Positions 1 to 9,492 of a stretch of 64,000 nucleotides of DNA are shown here, in pieces (the first letter of the stretch is position 1; each line of letters begins with the position of its first letter). The notes under the pieces are model-generated. The model was not told where the DNA came from and did no database searches. It saw only the letters and a list, made by a program, of their open reading frames with translations. This DNA is from Elusimicrobiota bacterium (GTDB lineage Bacteria > Elusimicrobiota > Elusimicrobia > UBA1565 > JACRDR01). The stretch is from contig JACQBA010000011.1 in the NCBI GenBank assembly GCA_016194745.1, forward strand, positions 62,001-126,000. Direction: 5' to 3'. Both the position numbers and the translations under genes were made by a program.

Positions 1-3000
1 CCCGAGTCGACGAGACCGTTGGCGTTCAAGTCGCTCATGACGTGGATCGCGGAGACGTCCTGATCGAGTGCGGTGCCCGTCTGGGTGAGAACGAGAGAGT
101 TCCAGAGCACCACGTTGGATGTCGTGTCCATCTGGAGGCTGAGCAGCACCTGCTGCGTCGCGCCCTGCGTGACGGAGACCGGCGCCTTGTCCTGGAAGCC
201 CACCGAGACCCCGTTCTGCGTCGCCCCGACCGTCACGAGGCCCGAGTTGATCGGGAAGCCGATCGACGAGGTCCCGTTCGGGGGCGCCACGGTGAAGGCG
301 CCGGGGCTAGTGAGCGAAACGCCGACGGTGTCCCCCGGCGTGCCGACGGGCGAGACGTCGGCCGTCAGGAAGTAGGTCTGGGTCGAGACCGTCATCGCCT
401 GGACGGAGAGAAAGCCCATCACCGCCTGGCCGCCCGAGAACGTGCCCGTCGCGACGACCGTGTCGGTGAGCGTGTCGAGCGTGCCGTTCGCGTTGGAGTC
501 GAGATAGATCTTGAGCCGATCGACGTCCGCGTCCGCGCCCGAGCCGGTCCGCACGACGGTGAGGCCCGACCATTGGCCCGTGTATTGCCCCATCCACGCG
601 CGGAAGGTGACCATCGGAATGCTCGCCGTGCCCTGCACTGCGGAGGTCGGCGCAGAGCTCGCGCCGGTCACGTACATCAGGCTCGGCGGCGCGTTGACGG
701 TGATGGAGGCCGAGGCGAAGGAGGTGGCGGCCATGGTGTTGGGCGCCGAGACCGTGTAGTAGCTCGAGTTGACCGCGCGCACGCCGATCGTGTTGCCGGG
801 CGTCGCCGAGGTCGAGAGGTCGATCACGACGAAGTACGTGCGCCCGCTCGTCGTCACCGGCCCGTTGGGGCTCAGCGCGAGGTTGACCGAGCCGATGCCC
901 GCGTCGCCGAAGGTCGGAGTCGTCGCGGTGAGCAGCTGGTACTGGCCGAGCGTCGCGGGATTGAAGACGCCGAGCTGGTTGATGTCGTAGTAGATTTTCA
1001 CCGACTTCACGTCCGCGTCGGAGGAGACGCCGGTGCGGTCGACGCGCAGCTGGAGAAGCTGGGCTTGGGAGACGTCGGTTTTGAGCGTCAGCTTCATCAT
1101 CCCGATGTTCTGCGTGCCCGGGTTGAAGCTCCCGCCCGCGATGCTCGCGGTGGTCACGGTCACCGTGTTCGGGAACTGCTGCACCGCCGTCGGGCCCGCG
1201 TCGATCGGGAAGCTGAGCGCGGCGGTCGAGACCAGGTTGGGTGAATTGATGTTGAAGGCCGAGGTCGTGCTCAGGCGCACGCCCATCGTGTTGCCCGGCA
1301 CCGTGTTCGGATCGACCGCGATCGCGACGAAGTAGGTTTGCGTGCTGGGCGTGATCGTCTGCGGTGTCGTGAAGGCCACGTTCGCCTGACCGCTCGAGAA
1401 GGTGTCGATGCCCGAGGTGACGAGGGTGTCGCCCGCGTTCAGGACCCCGTTGGCGTCCGCGTCGCGGTAGATCGAAATCGCGTCGACCTCCCCGTCCGAG
1501 CTCGATCCCAGGCGCTGGATGTTGAGTCCAGACCAGATCACCGCGTTCTGATCCGCGTAGGCCTTGACCCGCAGCAGCGCCACGTTGGTGGCACCCTGCA
1601 GAAGACTGCCGGGGCTTTGATCGAGAGGCGTGACGACGAGATGGTTGACTGTCGCCGCGACGGTGCCCGTCGAGCTCGAGAACGGGAAGTTGCCGACGAC
1701 GGTCGTCGCGGTCGGCGAATTGACGAAGGAGCTGCTGTTCATCTTGCCGCCGAGCGAGTTGCCGACCGTGGCGGTCGCGCTGACGTCGTAGACCACGAGG
1801 AAGACGAAGGTCGTGCCCGCGGAGAGGGTCGCGGTCGTGATGTTGATCGTGGCCAGGCCGCTCGCGAACGCCGCGGTGCCGAGGCGCACGTCCACCGCCG
1901 GATTGAACACGCCGCCGTCGACGAGCGGGCTCGGGTCCTGCCAGATCTCGACCGCGTTCACGTCCGCGTCGACGCTCACGCCGGTGCGGTTGATCTGCAT
2001 CTGGTTCACCTGCGCGGTGCCGTTCGTCACGGTCATCGTCGCCTTGAGCACCGCGTACTTGCTCCCCTGCGTGAAGGTCGTCGGCGCCAGGGACGACAAG
2101 CTCACGGTCAGGAAGTTCGGGCTCTGGACCGTCGTCGTGCTGCTCGCGACCGGGGAGGAGACGAAGACGACCGCGTCGGACGGGTTGACGAGCCGCAGGT
2201 CGGTCGGCGTCGCGACGTACACCCAGAACGTCTCGCCGGCCGCGGCCGAGGCGGCCACGTCCACCACAACGAAGAGCTGGGAGGGCGCGGGCGTGAAGGT
2301 CAGAGTCGACTGCGGCGCGCTGAAAGTGGGAGTCGACTCGCCCGCCGTGAAGACGTCGGAGCCGGAGGTCAGCAGGGAGTCGCCCGCGTCCAGAACGCCG
2401 CTGCCGTTCAGATCGCGGTAGATCTTCACCGCGGAAATGTGGTTCGACGCGATCGTGCCGCCGAGCTTAAGGTGCACGTTGTTCAGGATCGACGTGCCGA
2501 CGTTCGACTGGGCGCTGAGCTTCAAGACGGAGACGCCTGCCGAGCCCGGGGATACGGTGGCCGGAGAAACGCTGGTCGGGGTGATCTGCAGGTAGTTCGG
2601 TCCGTCTTGAATCGTACCGTTGGAGGAGGAACTCGGGAAGGTGCCGACGGCCTGGAACGGCGCGTTAAGGACAATTGCGGTCGAGACGTCGATCGCCACG
2701 CCGACCGTGTCGCCGACGGTGGCGAGCGAGCTCATCGGCAGCACGACGAAGAAATTCTTGGCCGTCGCGACGATGGGCTGCGGGGTGAGCAGGGTGATCG
2801 AGGAGACGATCCCCGAGAACGCCGCGTTGCCGAGCTCGGTGTCGAGCGAAGAGTTGAAGGTCCCGTCGCCGTCGTCGAGATAGATCTTGGCGCCGACGAT
2901 GTCGGCGTCCGCCGCGGTGCCCGTCCGGTGGATGAGCGCGCCGTTGAACGTAGCCGTGCTGCCCAACGGTGTGTTCAGCGAGAACTTGAGGAACGCGGTC
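1..3000 (-). repeat. Seven tandem ~470-bp coding repeats
   Basis: Protein-level repeats inside the giant secreted protein. The marker loop (DxNxNGxLD or a variant) is encoded near 30, 500, 985, 1470, 1930, 2405 and 2870, a spacing of about 455-485 bases. Each unit also carries a TYFVxxDxSxxATPGxTxGV-like segment. The loop varies (SNANGTLD, DADANGVLN, DLNGSGVLD, DDGDGTFN), so the copies are diverged, not recent duplicates. Confidence 0.8.
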
Positions 3001-5084
3001 TCGGCCGCCTGGGGGACGTTGCCCGGCGCCACGTTCGTCGCGTTGAAGAACACGGTGCCGAACGTCTTCGTCGACCCCGCCACCGACGTCCCCGCGTTGA
3101 GCAGGTTGTCGCGCGCGGTGACGCGGACGAAGTAGGTCGTGTCGGAGAGGAGGTTGAAGAACGAGAAGCTCGAGACCGCGATGAAGTTCGAGCTCGAGAT
3201 GCTGCCGCCGAAATTCGCCGCCGTCGACGCTTCGAAGTTGTAGTCCTTGACGCCCGAGGCGTAGTCGGTCGCCGAGGCGGTGACCGAGAGGTTCGAGCCG
3301 AAGGGCGTCAGCGACGTGACGGAGACCGTCGGCCCCGCGGAGTCCGCGATGACGGCGAACGGGCCGAAGGTCTTCGAGTTGCCCGCGAGGTCGCTCGTGT
3401 GAAAGAGCACTTGGTTGGTCGCCGCGCACGGAGAGACGCCGCCGCACGTCACCGTGTTGGTCGAGCTGGCCAGGTCGATCGGCGCCGACAGCGTCTGCGC
3501 GGTCGCCGTGCCGTCGGCCCCGGTGAGCGTCGCCGGTATGGGCGAGAGCTGGTAGACCTTCCCGTTCGCCCCGAAGGTCCCGGCGTACAGCGCGCCGTTG
3601 AATCCGGCGAGGCTCGCGATCTCGTTTTGCCCCGTGTTGGACAGCGCGGTGCGCCAATTCGAGCCGTCGGACGTCACGAGGATCTTGCCGCTAGGATACG
3701 TCCCGACGTACAAGGCCCCGTTGAACGCGGTCATCGTCTGGATGTACTGCTCGTTGGTCCCGGACAGAACGTTCGTCCACGTGACGCCGTCCGAGGTCGA
3801 GTACACCTTCGCGTTGAAGTAGGTGCCCGCGTAGAGCTTGCCGTTGAACGTCGTGAGCGCGCTGACCGTCTGCTCCGAGGAGCCCGAGAACGACGTCGAC
3901 CAGTTGACGCCGTTGGTGCTGACGAGCACCTTCCCGTTCAAGCTCGTGCCGGCGTAGAGCCGCCCATTGAACGCCGCGAGGCTCGTGATCTGGTTCTCGC
4001 CCGCCGCGGCGAAGACCTCCGTCCACGTGCTCCCGTCGTCGGTCGCGAAGAGCTTTCCGCTCGGGTAGCTGCCGGCGAAGAGCTTGCCGTTGAACTCGAC
4101 GAGCGTGTCCATGTAGCTCTCGCCCTTGCCGGACAACGAGACGGTCCAGGAGCCGCCGTCGGCGGTCGAGTAGACCATCCCGTTCGGATAGGTCCCGACG
4201 TACAGCCGGCCCTTGAACGTCGCGAAAGCCCCCATGAACTGCTCGGAGGTGCCGGAGAGGACCAAGGTCCAATTCGTCCCGTCGGCGCTCTGGTACACGC
4301 GACCCGAGGCGTCGGTGCCGGCGTAGAGCATGCCGTTGAACTCGGCCAGGCTCAGGATGCCGCTCACCCCGCCGACGGACAGGACGGAACTCGCGCTCGC
4401 CCAGTGGTTCCAGGACTGTCCCGCGTCGACGCTATAGCTGACGCCGAATCCGCTCGTGTTGGCCAGGCGAACGTGTCCGTCGCCGGCGTACGGGATCGCG
4501 CTCGTCGAGACGGCCAAGCCGAGACCCGCGTCCTGGACCACGAGTTGCACCGTCACGCCGGAGACCAAGGTATCCAGCTGCGTCTCGCCGAGGACGCCGG
4601 CCGTGGAGGAGATATGCGTAAATCCGGAGCCGGAGGGGATCGTGAAATCGGTCCGGAACCGGTACGTCGAGGACCAGGGACCGAGCGTTCCGACGTTATC
4701 GCGGGCCGCGACGCGCCAGTAGTACGTCGTGTTGTTGGCGAGCGTGAAGGTCGAGACGTAGGCGCCGTCGGCGGTCGGCACGCTCGTGCTCGACGCGATA
4801 GAGGCCGCCGTCACGCTGATCGCGATGTTCCCGGCTCCGAATGCCGGATCGTTGGTGGCGACCTCAAGCAGGTAGGCCGAACCGGCGGGAAAAGCGGCGA
4901 CCGTGCCCGTGCTGGGCCCGAGCCAGTTGAAGTTCGGCTGGATGTTCACGAACCCGCCGTCCGCCGGAAAGTTCGGAGTCGACACAGCGACGGCCACCTG
5001 CGCCCAGGAGGCCGCGGCGGAAACGAACAGAAGCGCGAAGAACGTCGTCGCGCGCGTATATAGAGACTTCGATTGGGCGCCCAT
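1..5084 (-). CDS. Giant secreted repeat protein (propeller plus tandem repeats), C-terminus outside window
   Basis: The frame is open from an ATG at 5084 to the window edge, at least 1694 residues. It starts with a Sec signal peptide (hydrophobic core TTFFALLFVSAAASWA, cleavage near residue 28) and a fibronectin-III-like domain (about 35-145; TTYYWRVAARDN). Residues about 245-505 hold seven FNGxLYAGTxxxGKVYxSxDG repeats of about 41 residues, a seven-bladed propeller pattern. An Ig/FN3-like stretch follows (about 505-670; DTTYFVRVTARDN). From about residue 690 to the edge there are seven copies of a ~157-residue unit, each with a DADV..IKIYxDxNxNGxLD signature that looks like a calcium-binding loop. 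The protein is probably a surface or secreted adhesin-like structural protein. Promoter evidence is a TATACT -10-like element at 5120-5125 only. The missing C-terminus could carry a sorting domain like that of the protein at 51889-54315. Function unknown. Confidence 0.85.
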   Translation of the reverse strand, partial: MGAQSKSLYTRATTFFALLFVSAAASWAQVAVAVSTPNFPADGGFVNIQPNFNWLGPSTGTVAAFPAGSAYLLEVATNDPAFGAGNIAISVTAASIASSTSVPTADGAYVSTFTLANNTTYYWRVAARDNVGTLGPWSSTYRFRTDFTIPSGSGFTHISSTAGVLGETQLDTLVSGVTVQLVVQDAGLGLAVSTSAIPYAGDGHVRLANTSGFGVSYSVDAGQSWNHWASASSVLSVGGVSGILSLAEFNGMLYAGTDASGRVYQSADGTNWTLVLSGTSEQFMGAFATFKGRLYVGTYPNGMVYSTADGGSWTVSLSGKGESYMDTLVEFNGKLFAGSYPSGKLFATDDGSTWTEVFAAAGENQITSLAAFNGRLYAGTSLNGKVLVSTNGVNWSTSFSGSSEQTVSALTTFNGKLYAGTYFNAKVYSTSDGVTWTNVLSGTNEQYIQTMTAFNGALYVGTYPSGKILVTSDGSNWRTALSNTGQNEIASLAGFNGALYAGTFGANGKVYQLSPIPATLTGADGTATAQTLSAPIDLASSTNTVTCGGVSPCAATNQVLFHTSDLAGNSKTFGPFAVIADSAGPTVSVTSLTPFGSNLSVTASATDYASGVKDYNFEASTAANFGGSISSSNFIAVSSFSFFNLLSDTTYFVRVTARDNLLNAGTSVAGSTKTFGTVFFNATNVAPGNVPQAAETAFLKFSLNTPLGSTATFNGALIHRTGTAADADIVGAKIYLDDGDGTFNSSLDTELGNAAFSGIVSSITLLTPQPIVATAKNFFVVLPMSSLATVGDTVGVAIDVSTAIVLNAPFQAVGTFPSSSSNGTIQDGPNYLQITPTSVSPATVSPGSAGVSVLKLSAQSNVGTSILNNVHLKLGGTIASNHISAVKIYRDLNGSGVLDAGDSLLTSGSDVFTAGESTPTFSAPQSTLTFTPAPSQLFVVVDVAASAAAGETFWVYVATPTDLRLVNPSDAVVFVSSPVASSTTTVQSPNFLTVSLSSLAPTTFTQGSKYAVLKATMTVTNGTAQVNQMQINRTGVSVDADVNAVEIWQDPSPLVDGGVFNPAVDVRLGTAAFASGLATINITTATLSAGTTFVFLVVYDVSATATVGNSLGGKMNSSSFVNSPTATTVVGNFPFSSSTGTVAATVNHLVVTPLDQSPGSLLQGATNVALLRVKAYADQNAVIWSGLNIQRLGSSSDGEVDAISIYRDADANGVLNAGDTLVTSGIDTFSSGQANVAFTTPQTITPSTQTYFVAIAVDPNTVPGNTMGVRLSTTSAFNINSPNLVSTAALSFPIDAGPTAVQQFPNTVTVTTASIAGGSFNPGTQNIGMMKLTLKTDVSQAQLLQLRVDRTGVSSDADVKSVKIYYDINQLGVFNPATLGQYQLLTATTPTFGDAGIGSVNLALSPNGPVTTSGRTYFVVIDLSTSATPGNTIGVRAVNSSYYTVSAPNTMAATSFASASITVNAPPSLMYVTGASSAPTSAVQGTASIPMVTFRAWMGQYTGQWSGLTVVRTGSGADADVDRLKIYLDSNANGTLDTLTDTVVATGTFSGGQAVMGFLSVQAMTVSTQTYFLTADVSPVGTPGDTVGVSLTSPGAFTVAPPNGTSSIGFPINSGLVTVGATQNGVSVGFQDKAPVSVTQGATQQVLLSLQMDTTSNVVLWNSLVLTQTGTALDQDVSAIHVMSDLNANGLVDS
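3540..4370 (-). repeat. Seven propeller-blade repeats of ~41 codons
   Basis: The codons for FNG in the FNGxLYAGT motif recur near 3590, 3715, 3840, 3963, 4088, 4210 and 4330, a period of about 123 bases. Each blade continues with GKVYxSxDGxxW and an SGxxEQ turn. Seven such units match a seven-bladed BNR/Kelch-type beta-propeller. Confidence 0.75.
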
Positions 5085-5255
5085 CTGGAGCCTCGGGATG
5101 CGCCCCCGATGCTGGTCCCAGTATAGGGTCGGCCCCCCTCCCAATCACGAAGAGATCATGAAGAAGTTGAGGAAATGTATCTAGGGGAGGGCGCGCGGCA
5201 GGCACCGGCCGGATCTCGGCTCCAACGAACGACAAGCCGCGGGGGCGGCCGGCCG

Positions 5256-5639
5256 CTACTTCAAAATGCGGCGTTCCAGTACTTTGAGGCGGGCGACGAG
5301 CATCTTGTTCTCGAAGGGCTTCGTGAGGTAGTCGTCGGCGCCGCGATCGTAGCCCGCGACCTGCTCCTCGACGAGGGCGCGGATGGTCAGCAGAAGGATC
5401 GGCATGTCCTTGAAGCGGGCGTCTTGGCGGATCTTCTTGGTGAGCTGCAGTCCGTCCATTCGCGGCATGTTGAGGTCCAGGACCGCCATGTCCGCGCCGC
5501 GAGCGTCCAGGTGCTCCCAACCCTCCTGCCCGTCGGAGACGGGGTCCACCTTGTAGCCCGCGCCGGTCAGCACCTCGGTCACGATCTCGCGGAAATTCGG
5601 ATCGTCGTCGGCGACCAGGACGATGCGTGACTCGCTCAT
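5256..5639 (-). CDS. Single-domain response regulator (CheY-like)
   Basis: A 127-residue receiver domain with nothing after it. It keeps every catalytic residue: the acidic triplet in VLVADDDPNF, the phospho-acceptor Asp in VLDLNMPRMDG, the switch Thr in ILLLTIRA and the Lys in YLTKPF. It should pass a phosphoryl group from a histidine kinase to a partner by protein contact. The ATG at 5639 overlaps the stop of the upstream regulator (ATGA), so the two are translationally coupled. No histidine kinase is visible in the window. The neighbouring regulator has a degenerate receiver, so this protein may be the phosphorylatable member of the pair; that is inference. Confidence 0.9.
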   Translation of the reverse strand: MSESRIVLVADDDPNFREIVTEVLTGAGYKVDPVSDGQEGWEHLDARGADMAVLDLNMPRMDGLQLTKKIRQDARFKDMPILLLTIRALVEEQVAGYDRGADDYLTKPFENKMLVARLKVLERRILK

Positions 5640-6370
5640 GACTTCCTCCCCTTTTTCGCGGCCGATCGGTACGCGTAGCCGATGCCGTAGACCGATTGGA
5701 TGCGCGCGCCGAGGCGCCCGAGCTTGCGGCGGATTGACTCGACGTGCTTGTCGATCGTCCCTGGGCGGATCTCCTCGCCGCCGTTCTGCCAGACGGCGTC
5801 GATGATGAACTGCCGATTCAGGGCTTCCCCCGGCCGGTTCAGGAACAAGGACAGAAGGTCGATCTCGGTCGACGTGAAATTCGAGGAACGCATCCACGTG
5901 CGCGCGCCGGAGCGGACGGAGACCTCCCGCTTGGTCTTGTCGACGACGAGATCGCCCTCCGGGGACTTCGCGACGCCGAGGGACTTCGTGATCTCGGGCA
6001 GCATCCGGCGAAGGTGAGCCCTCAGCTTGGCGAGCAGGAGCTGGGTCGGCATCGCGGGCGGGAAAAAGTCGTCGGCGCCCGCTTCGAGCAGCGCGATGAC
6101 CTGGTCGTCGCTCAGCGCCGCTTGGGCCGTCAGAACCACCGAGACGCCTGCGGCGCGCGCCTTGACGCCCTCGATCACGGCCCCGCCGCCGGGGGCGAGG
6201 CAGGCTTCATCGATCAGCACGAGACCCGCCGACGAGGGCGCCAAGGACGCCAGCAGGCGCTCCGCGTTCGCGGCCGCGTGCACGGCCCAGCCCTCCTGGC
6301 CGAGCAGGCGGACCCACTGGTCCGAGACCAGCGCGTTCGCGTTGACGATCCAGACGACGGGGCTCGCCAC
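5636..6370 (-). CDS. OmpR-type regulator with a degenerate receiver
   Basis: About 244 residues from a GTG start (VASPVVWIV), chosen because the receiver fold begins there and the upstream gene stops at 6382; no clear ribosome site is visible. Residues about 5-118 have the receiver fold. The acidic pair is replaced by N10-A11-N12, and the conserved Lys motif is FFPPAMP instead of LTKP. Only the Asp in LVLIDEA (residue 54) remains. Residues about 140-240 form an OmpR/PhoB winged helix (RPGTIDKHVESIRRKLG, IQSVYGIGYAYR). It should bind DNA but probably without phosphorylation control. It overlaps the CheY-like gene by 4 bases and lies 11 bases from the thiolase stop. Target genes unknown. Confidence 0.85.
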   Translation of the reverse strand: MASPVVWIVNANALVSDQWVRLLGQEGWAVHAAANAERLLASLAPSSAGLVLIDEACLAPGGGAVIEGVKARAAGVSVVLTAQAALSDDQVIALLEAGADDFFPPAMPTQLLLAKLRAHLRRMLPEITKSLGVAKSPEGDLVVDKTKREVSVRSGARTWMRSSNFTSTEIDLLSLFLNRPGEALNRQFIIDAVWQNGGEEIRPGTIDKHVESIRRKLGRLGARIQSVYGIGYAYRSAAKKGRKS

Positions 6371-6381
6371 GGGCGCGCGCG

Positions 6382-7584
6382 TCAGGGCGCCTCGAGCAGC
6401 GTCGCGAGTCCCTGCCCGACGCCGACGCACAGGGACGCGACGCCGCGCTTGGCGCCGCGGCGGCGCATCTCGTGCGCGAGCGCGGCGGCCAAGCGCGCGC
6501 CGCTCGCGCCGAGCGGATGCCCGATCGCGATGGCGCCGCCGTTCACGTTGAGCTTGTCCATGGGCAGCTTGAGCTCGCGCGCGCACGCCAGCACCTGCGC
6601 GGCGAACGCCTCGTTGATCTCGACGAGATCGATCGAATCCAGGGAGACGCCGGCGCGTGATAGAAGGCCGCGGATCGCGTGGACGGGCCCGAGTCCCATG
6701 AACGAGGGATCGACGCCCGCCGCTGCGGATCCCGCCCAGCGCGCGATCGGCGCAAGCCCGAGCGCCTTCGCCTTGGCGGCTTCCATCAGGACGAGCGCCG
6801 CCGCGCCGTCGTTCAAGCTCGAGCTGTTGCCCGCCGTGACCGTGCCGCCCTCGCGGAACGCGGCCTTGAGGCCGGCGAGCTTCTCGATCGAGGTGTCGGC
6901 GCGAGGTCCTTCGTCCTTGTCGACCGCGACGTCGGGGCCCTTCTTCTGCGGCACGGGCACCGCGAAGAGTTCGTCCTTGAACGCGCCCTGGCCGGCCTTC
7001 ACCGCGCGCCGGTGGGACTCGAGCGCGAGCGCGTCCTGGTCCTGGCGAGAGATCGCGTACTTCTCCGCGACGTTCTCCGCGGTCTCGCCCATCGTATAGA
7101 GCGGGAACATCTTCTTCATCCGCGGATTCGGGAAGCGCCAGCCGAGCGCGGTATCGTACGCGGTGAGGTTGCCGAAGGGGTACGCGCTCTCCGCCTTGGG
7201 CAGCGACCACGGAGCGCGGCTCATGCTCTCGACGCCGCCCGCGACGTACACGTCCCCCTCGCCCGCGAGGATGCAGCGCGCCGCCGCGTTGACCGCCTCG
7301 AGCCCGGAGGCGCAAAGACGGTTGACCGTGCAGCCGGGCACCGACTGCGGCAGCCCGGCCAGGAGCGCGGCCATGCGGGCGACGTTGCGGTTGTCCTCGC
7401 CCGCCTGGTTCGCGCAGCCGAGGTAGACGTCGGCGATCTCCGCCGGATCGAGCTTCGGGACGCGGGCCAACACCGCCTTGATCGCCTCGGCCGCCAGGTC
7501 GTCGGGCCGCACCGCGGCGAGCGCGCCGCCGAGCCTGCCGACCGGAGACCGCACCGCCGCGACGATGACCGCTTGCCTCGCCAT
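6382..7584 (-). CDS. Acetyl-CoA C-acyltransferase (thiolase)
   Basis: A 400-residue thiolase that cleaves 3-ketoacyl-CoA or condenses two acyl-CoAs. Visible catalytic elements are the nucleophile Cys91 in [17 protein letters not shown], the His in [16 protein letters not shown] and the second Cys in SLCVGVGQG. The family is the FadA/PcaF/AtoB group; the sequence alone does not fix degradative versus biosynthetic use. The ATG at 7584 is preferred over an upstream ATG at 7608 because GAGGGAA stands 5 bases before it and [14 protein letters not shown] is the usual thiolase N-terminus. It follows the DUF1207-like gene by one base and sits in a run with the hydroxyacyl-CoA dehydrogenase, which fits a beta-oxidation-type step. 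Confidence 0.95.
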   Translation of the reverse strand: MARQAVIVAAVRSPVGRLGGALAAVRPDDLAAEAIKAVLARVPKLDPAEIADVYLGCANQAGEDNRNVARMAALLAGLPQSVPGCTVNRLCASGLEAVNAAARCILAGEGDVYVAGGVESMSRAPWSLPKAESAYPFGNLTAYDTALGWRFPNPRMKKMFPLYTMGETAENVAEKYAISRQDQDALALESHRRAVKAGQGAFKDELFAVPVPQKKGPDVAVDKDEGPRADTSIEKLAGLKAAFREGGTVTAGNSSSLNDGAAALVLMEAAKAKALGLAPIARWAGSAAAGVDPSFMGLGPVHAIRGLLSRAGVSLDSIDLVEINEAFAAQVLACARELKLPMDKLNVNGGAIAIGHPLGASGARLAAALAHEMRRRGAKRGVASLCVGVGQGLATLLEAP

Positions 7585-7585
7585 G

Positions 7586-8449
7586 TTATTCCCTCGTCGG
7601 ATTGCCAATCTCGAAGTTCAGGCCGATGCCCCACAAGCTCTCGCGCTGCTCGTGGAACTGGAGCGACAGCCGCCGACCGGTGAAATACTCGACGTACGTC
7701 TGCGCCGCGGCGATGCGCTTCTTGTCGGACCACCGCAGGCCGAGCCGGATCGTGTAGCTCGGATTCCAACCGACGCGCTCCCACGACTGCAGGTCCTGCG
7801 CGAGGTAGACCTGCGCGTGGTGCCCGCCGTAGTAGGGGCTCAGCAGCTCCGCGCCGGTCTGCAGGCTTGTCCGGCCGTGGATGCCGATCGTGTTGAAAGC
7901 GAAGGCCCCGCCGCCGTAGACGCGGATGTGCTGGTCGGGCTCGAAGGAGTAGAGGGTCTTCCAGATGTCCATCGAGCGCTTATCGACGGTCGCGCGCGTG
8001 CGCTTGATGTAGTCGTCGCCGAGGTGGGAGCTCGTGTGCCAGAGCCCCGTACGGATCGTGTGCGCCTTCCGCCAATGGAAATCGAGGGGCGAGGCCGCCG
8101 TGAAGTCGACGACCTCCATCTGGTTTTGCGGCGTGCTGAGGTTGAAGCGGGCGTTCGCGCCGCCGCCGAGGTTCCACTGCACGCCCACGTCGCGCACGCG
8201 CCAGCGCAGCAGCCCCACATAGTCGCCGAGGTTCACCTCGCCGTGCTTATCGCCGTTGACGGGAATGAGATAGGTGCCCCCGTAGCCGAGCTCGGTCGGG
8301 TCGGCGAGCAGAGACTCGAAATAGTCGTGCGCGGACGGAAACGTCGCGTCCGGCAACAGGTCCGGCGCCTCGGCGCCCAGCGCCGCGGGACTCGCCGCGA
8401 CGAGCAGCGCGAGGATCAGGACGCGTCGCGAGAGATCGTCTTTTCCCAT
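7586..8449 (-). CDS. DUF1207-like secreted/outer-membrane protein
   Basis: About 287 residues with a signal peptide ([19 protein letters not shown]). The body is rich in aromatic beta-strand patterns ([43 protein letters not shown]) ending in [12 protein letters not shown], which looks like an outer-membrane beta-barrel. The layout, with [15 protein letters not shown] near the N-terminus and [13 protein letters not shown] in the middle, resembles the DUF1207 family; I cannot confirm that without a profile search. Its role is unknown. The ATG at 8449 has AAGGGGCC upstream; a TTG at 8470 would add seven residues but spoil the signal peptide. The start overlaps the dehydrogenase gene by 34 bases, an unusually long overlap. 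Confidence 0.75.
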   Translation of the reverse strand: MGKDDLSRRVLILALLVAASPAALGAEAPDLLPDATFPSAHDYFESLLADPTELGYGGTYLIPVNGDKHGEVNLGDYVGLLRWRVRDVGVQWNLGGGANARFNLSTPQNQMEVVDFTAASPLDFHWRKAHTIRTGLWHTSSHLGDDYIKRTRATVDKRSMDIWKTLYSFEPDQHIRVYGGGAFAFNTIGIHGRTSLQTGAELLSPYYGGHHAQVYLAQDLQSWERVGWNPSYTIRLGLRWSDKKRIAAAQTYVEYFTGRRLSLQFHEQRESLWGIGLNFEIGNPTRE

Positions 8450-9486
8450 TCGAATGGCCCCTTGGGCCAACCCATGCCCAGACGCATCGCCGTGTCGACG
8501 CTTTCCCTCGACGCGACCTCCTCCGACACCGCGACCCGCGCCTCCTGCACGACCGCGTCGATGACCGTCTTCAGCACGTCGTGAGGCTTCATCGGGTGAG
8601 AGCCCATCTCCGGCACGAGGTCCTCCAGCACCGGGTTGATCGTGCCGGGAGGATTCTCGCCGTACGCGTAGAAGCCGCCGGACTTCTTGCGCCCTAGGTA
8701 GCCCTTGGCCACGAGCATCGCCTGGAGCGCGGTGGGCTTGAGCCGGTCCGGAGAGCCGAGCGCTTGATAGATCTGGGTCGACGTGGCGAAGTTGACGTCG
8801 AGCCCGATGAGGTCGACGAGTTCGAGCGCGCCCATCTTGAAGCCCGCCTCGCGCATCACCCGGTCGATGTCCGCCGGAGTCCCGGCGCCGCGCTCCACGA
8901 GGCGCATGCTCTGGAGATAAAAGGGGCGGGCGACGCGATTCACGATGAAGCCGGGCGTGTCCTTGCAGCGCACGGCCGTCTTCTCCAGCGACTCGGCGAG
9001 GGCCTCGATCGTCGCGACGGTGGCGTCGGAGGTGAACTCGCTGCGAACCACCTCGACGAGGCGCATGATCGGCGCGGGATTGAAGAAGTGCATGCCGACG
9101 ACGCGCTGCGGATTCTCGGTCGCGGCCGCGATGCGCGCGATGGGGAGCGACGAGGTGTTCGTCGCGATGGGCCGCGTCGGCTCCATCAGCGTGTCGAGCT
9201 TGCGGAAGACCTCAAGCTTGACCGCGAGGTCCTCGCTCGCCGCCTCGATCACGAGGTCGCACGTCTCGAGCGCGTCCATGCGCGTCGTCTTGCGCATGAG
9301 GTTGAACGCGCCCGGGCGCTCGGCGCGCTCGAGCCCCTTGAGCACGCGCTCCTCGCCCAGCGTCAGGACGGACTCGGAGACGTCGTAGAGATGGACCTCG
9401 ATGTCGTGCTGCACGAGCAGTTGGGCGATGCCCGCGCCCATCGTGCCCGCGCCGACCACGCCGACGGTCTGAATGTCCTTTGTCAT
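8416..9486 (-). CDS. 3-hydroxyacyl-CoA dehydrogenase
   Basis: A 356-residue cytoplasmic enzyme that oxidises 3-hydroxyacyl-CoA to 3-ketoacyl-CoA with NAD, or the reverse. The Rossmann motif VGAGTMGAGIAQ is at residues 10-21; GMHFFNPAPIMRLVEVV carries the catalytic His region; the C-terminal helical domain has TPGFIVNRVARPF and KSGGFYAYG. The closest family type is FadB-domain/PaaH/Hbd, without a fused enoyl-CoA hydratase. The C-terminal part is longer than in Hbd (about 280 residues) and includes part of a second C-terminal domain repeat ([11 protein letters not shown]). The ATG is preceded by AGGATAGG. The thiolase two genes downstream can take its product. Confidence 0.93.
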   Translation of the reverse strand: MTKDIQTVGVVGAGTMGAGIAQLLVQHDIEVHLYDVSESVLTLGEERVLKGLERAERPGAFNLMRKTTRMDALETCDLVIEAASEDLAVKLEVFRKLDTLMEPTRPIATNTSSLPIARIAAATENPQRVVGMHFFNPAPIMRLVEVVRSEFTSDATVATIEALAESLEKTAVRCKDTPGFIVNRVARPFYLQSMRLVERGAGTPADIDRVMREAGFKMGALELVDLIGLDVNFATSTQIYQALGSPDRLKPTALQAMLVAKGYLGRKKSGGFYAYGENPPGTINPVLEDLVPEMGSHPMKPHDVLKTVIDAVVQEARVAVSEEVASRESVDTAMRLGMGWPKGPFEWEKTISRDAS

Positions 9487-9492
9487 CCTATC

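Noticed and set aside
1338..5063. A 1241-codon open frame on the plus strand opposite the giant repeat protein
   Set aside because: It is Arg/Gly/Ala-rich with no domain pattern, as expected for the antisense frame of a GC-rich gene. The minus-strand frame has a signal peptide and clear repeats.
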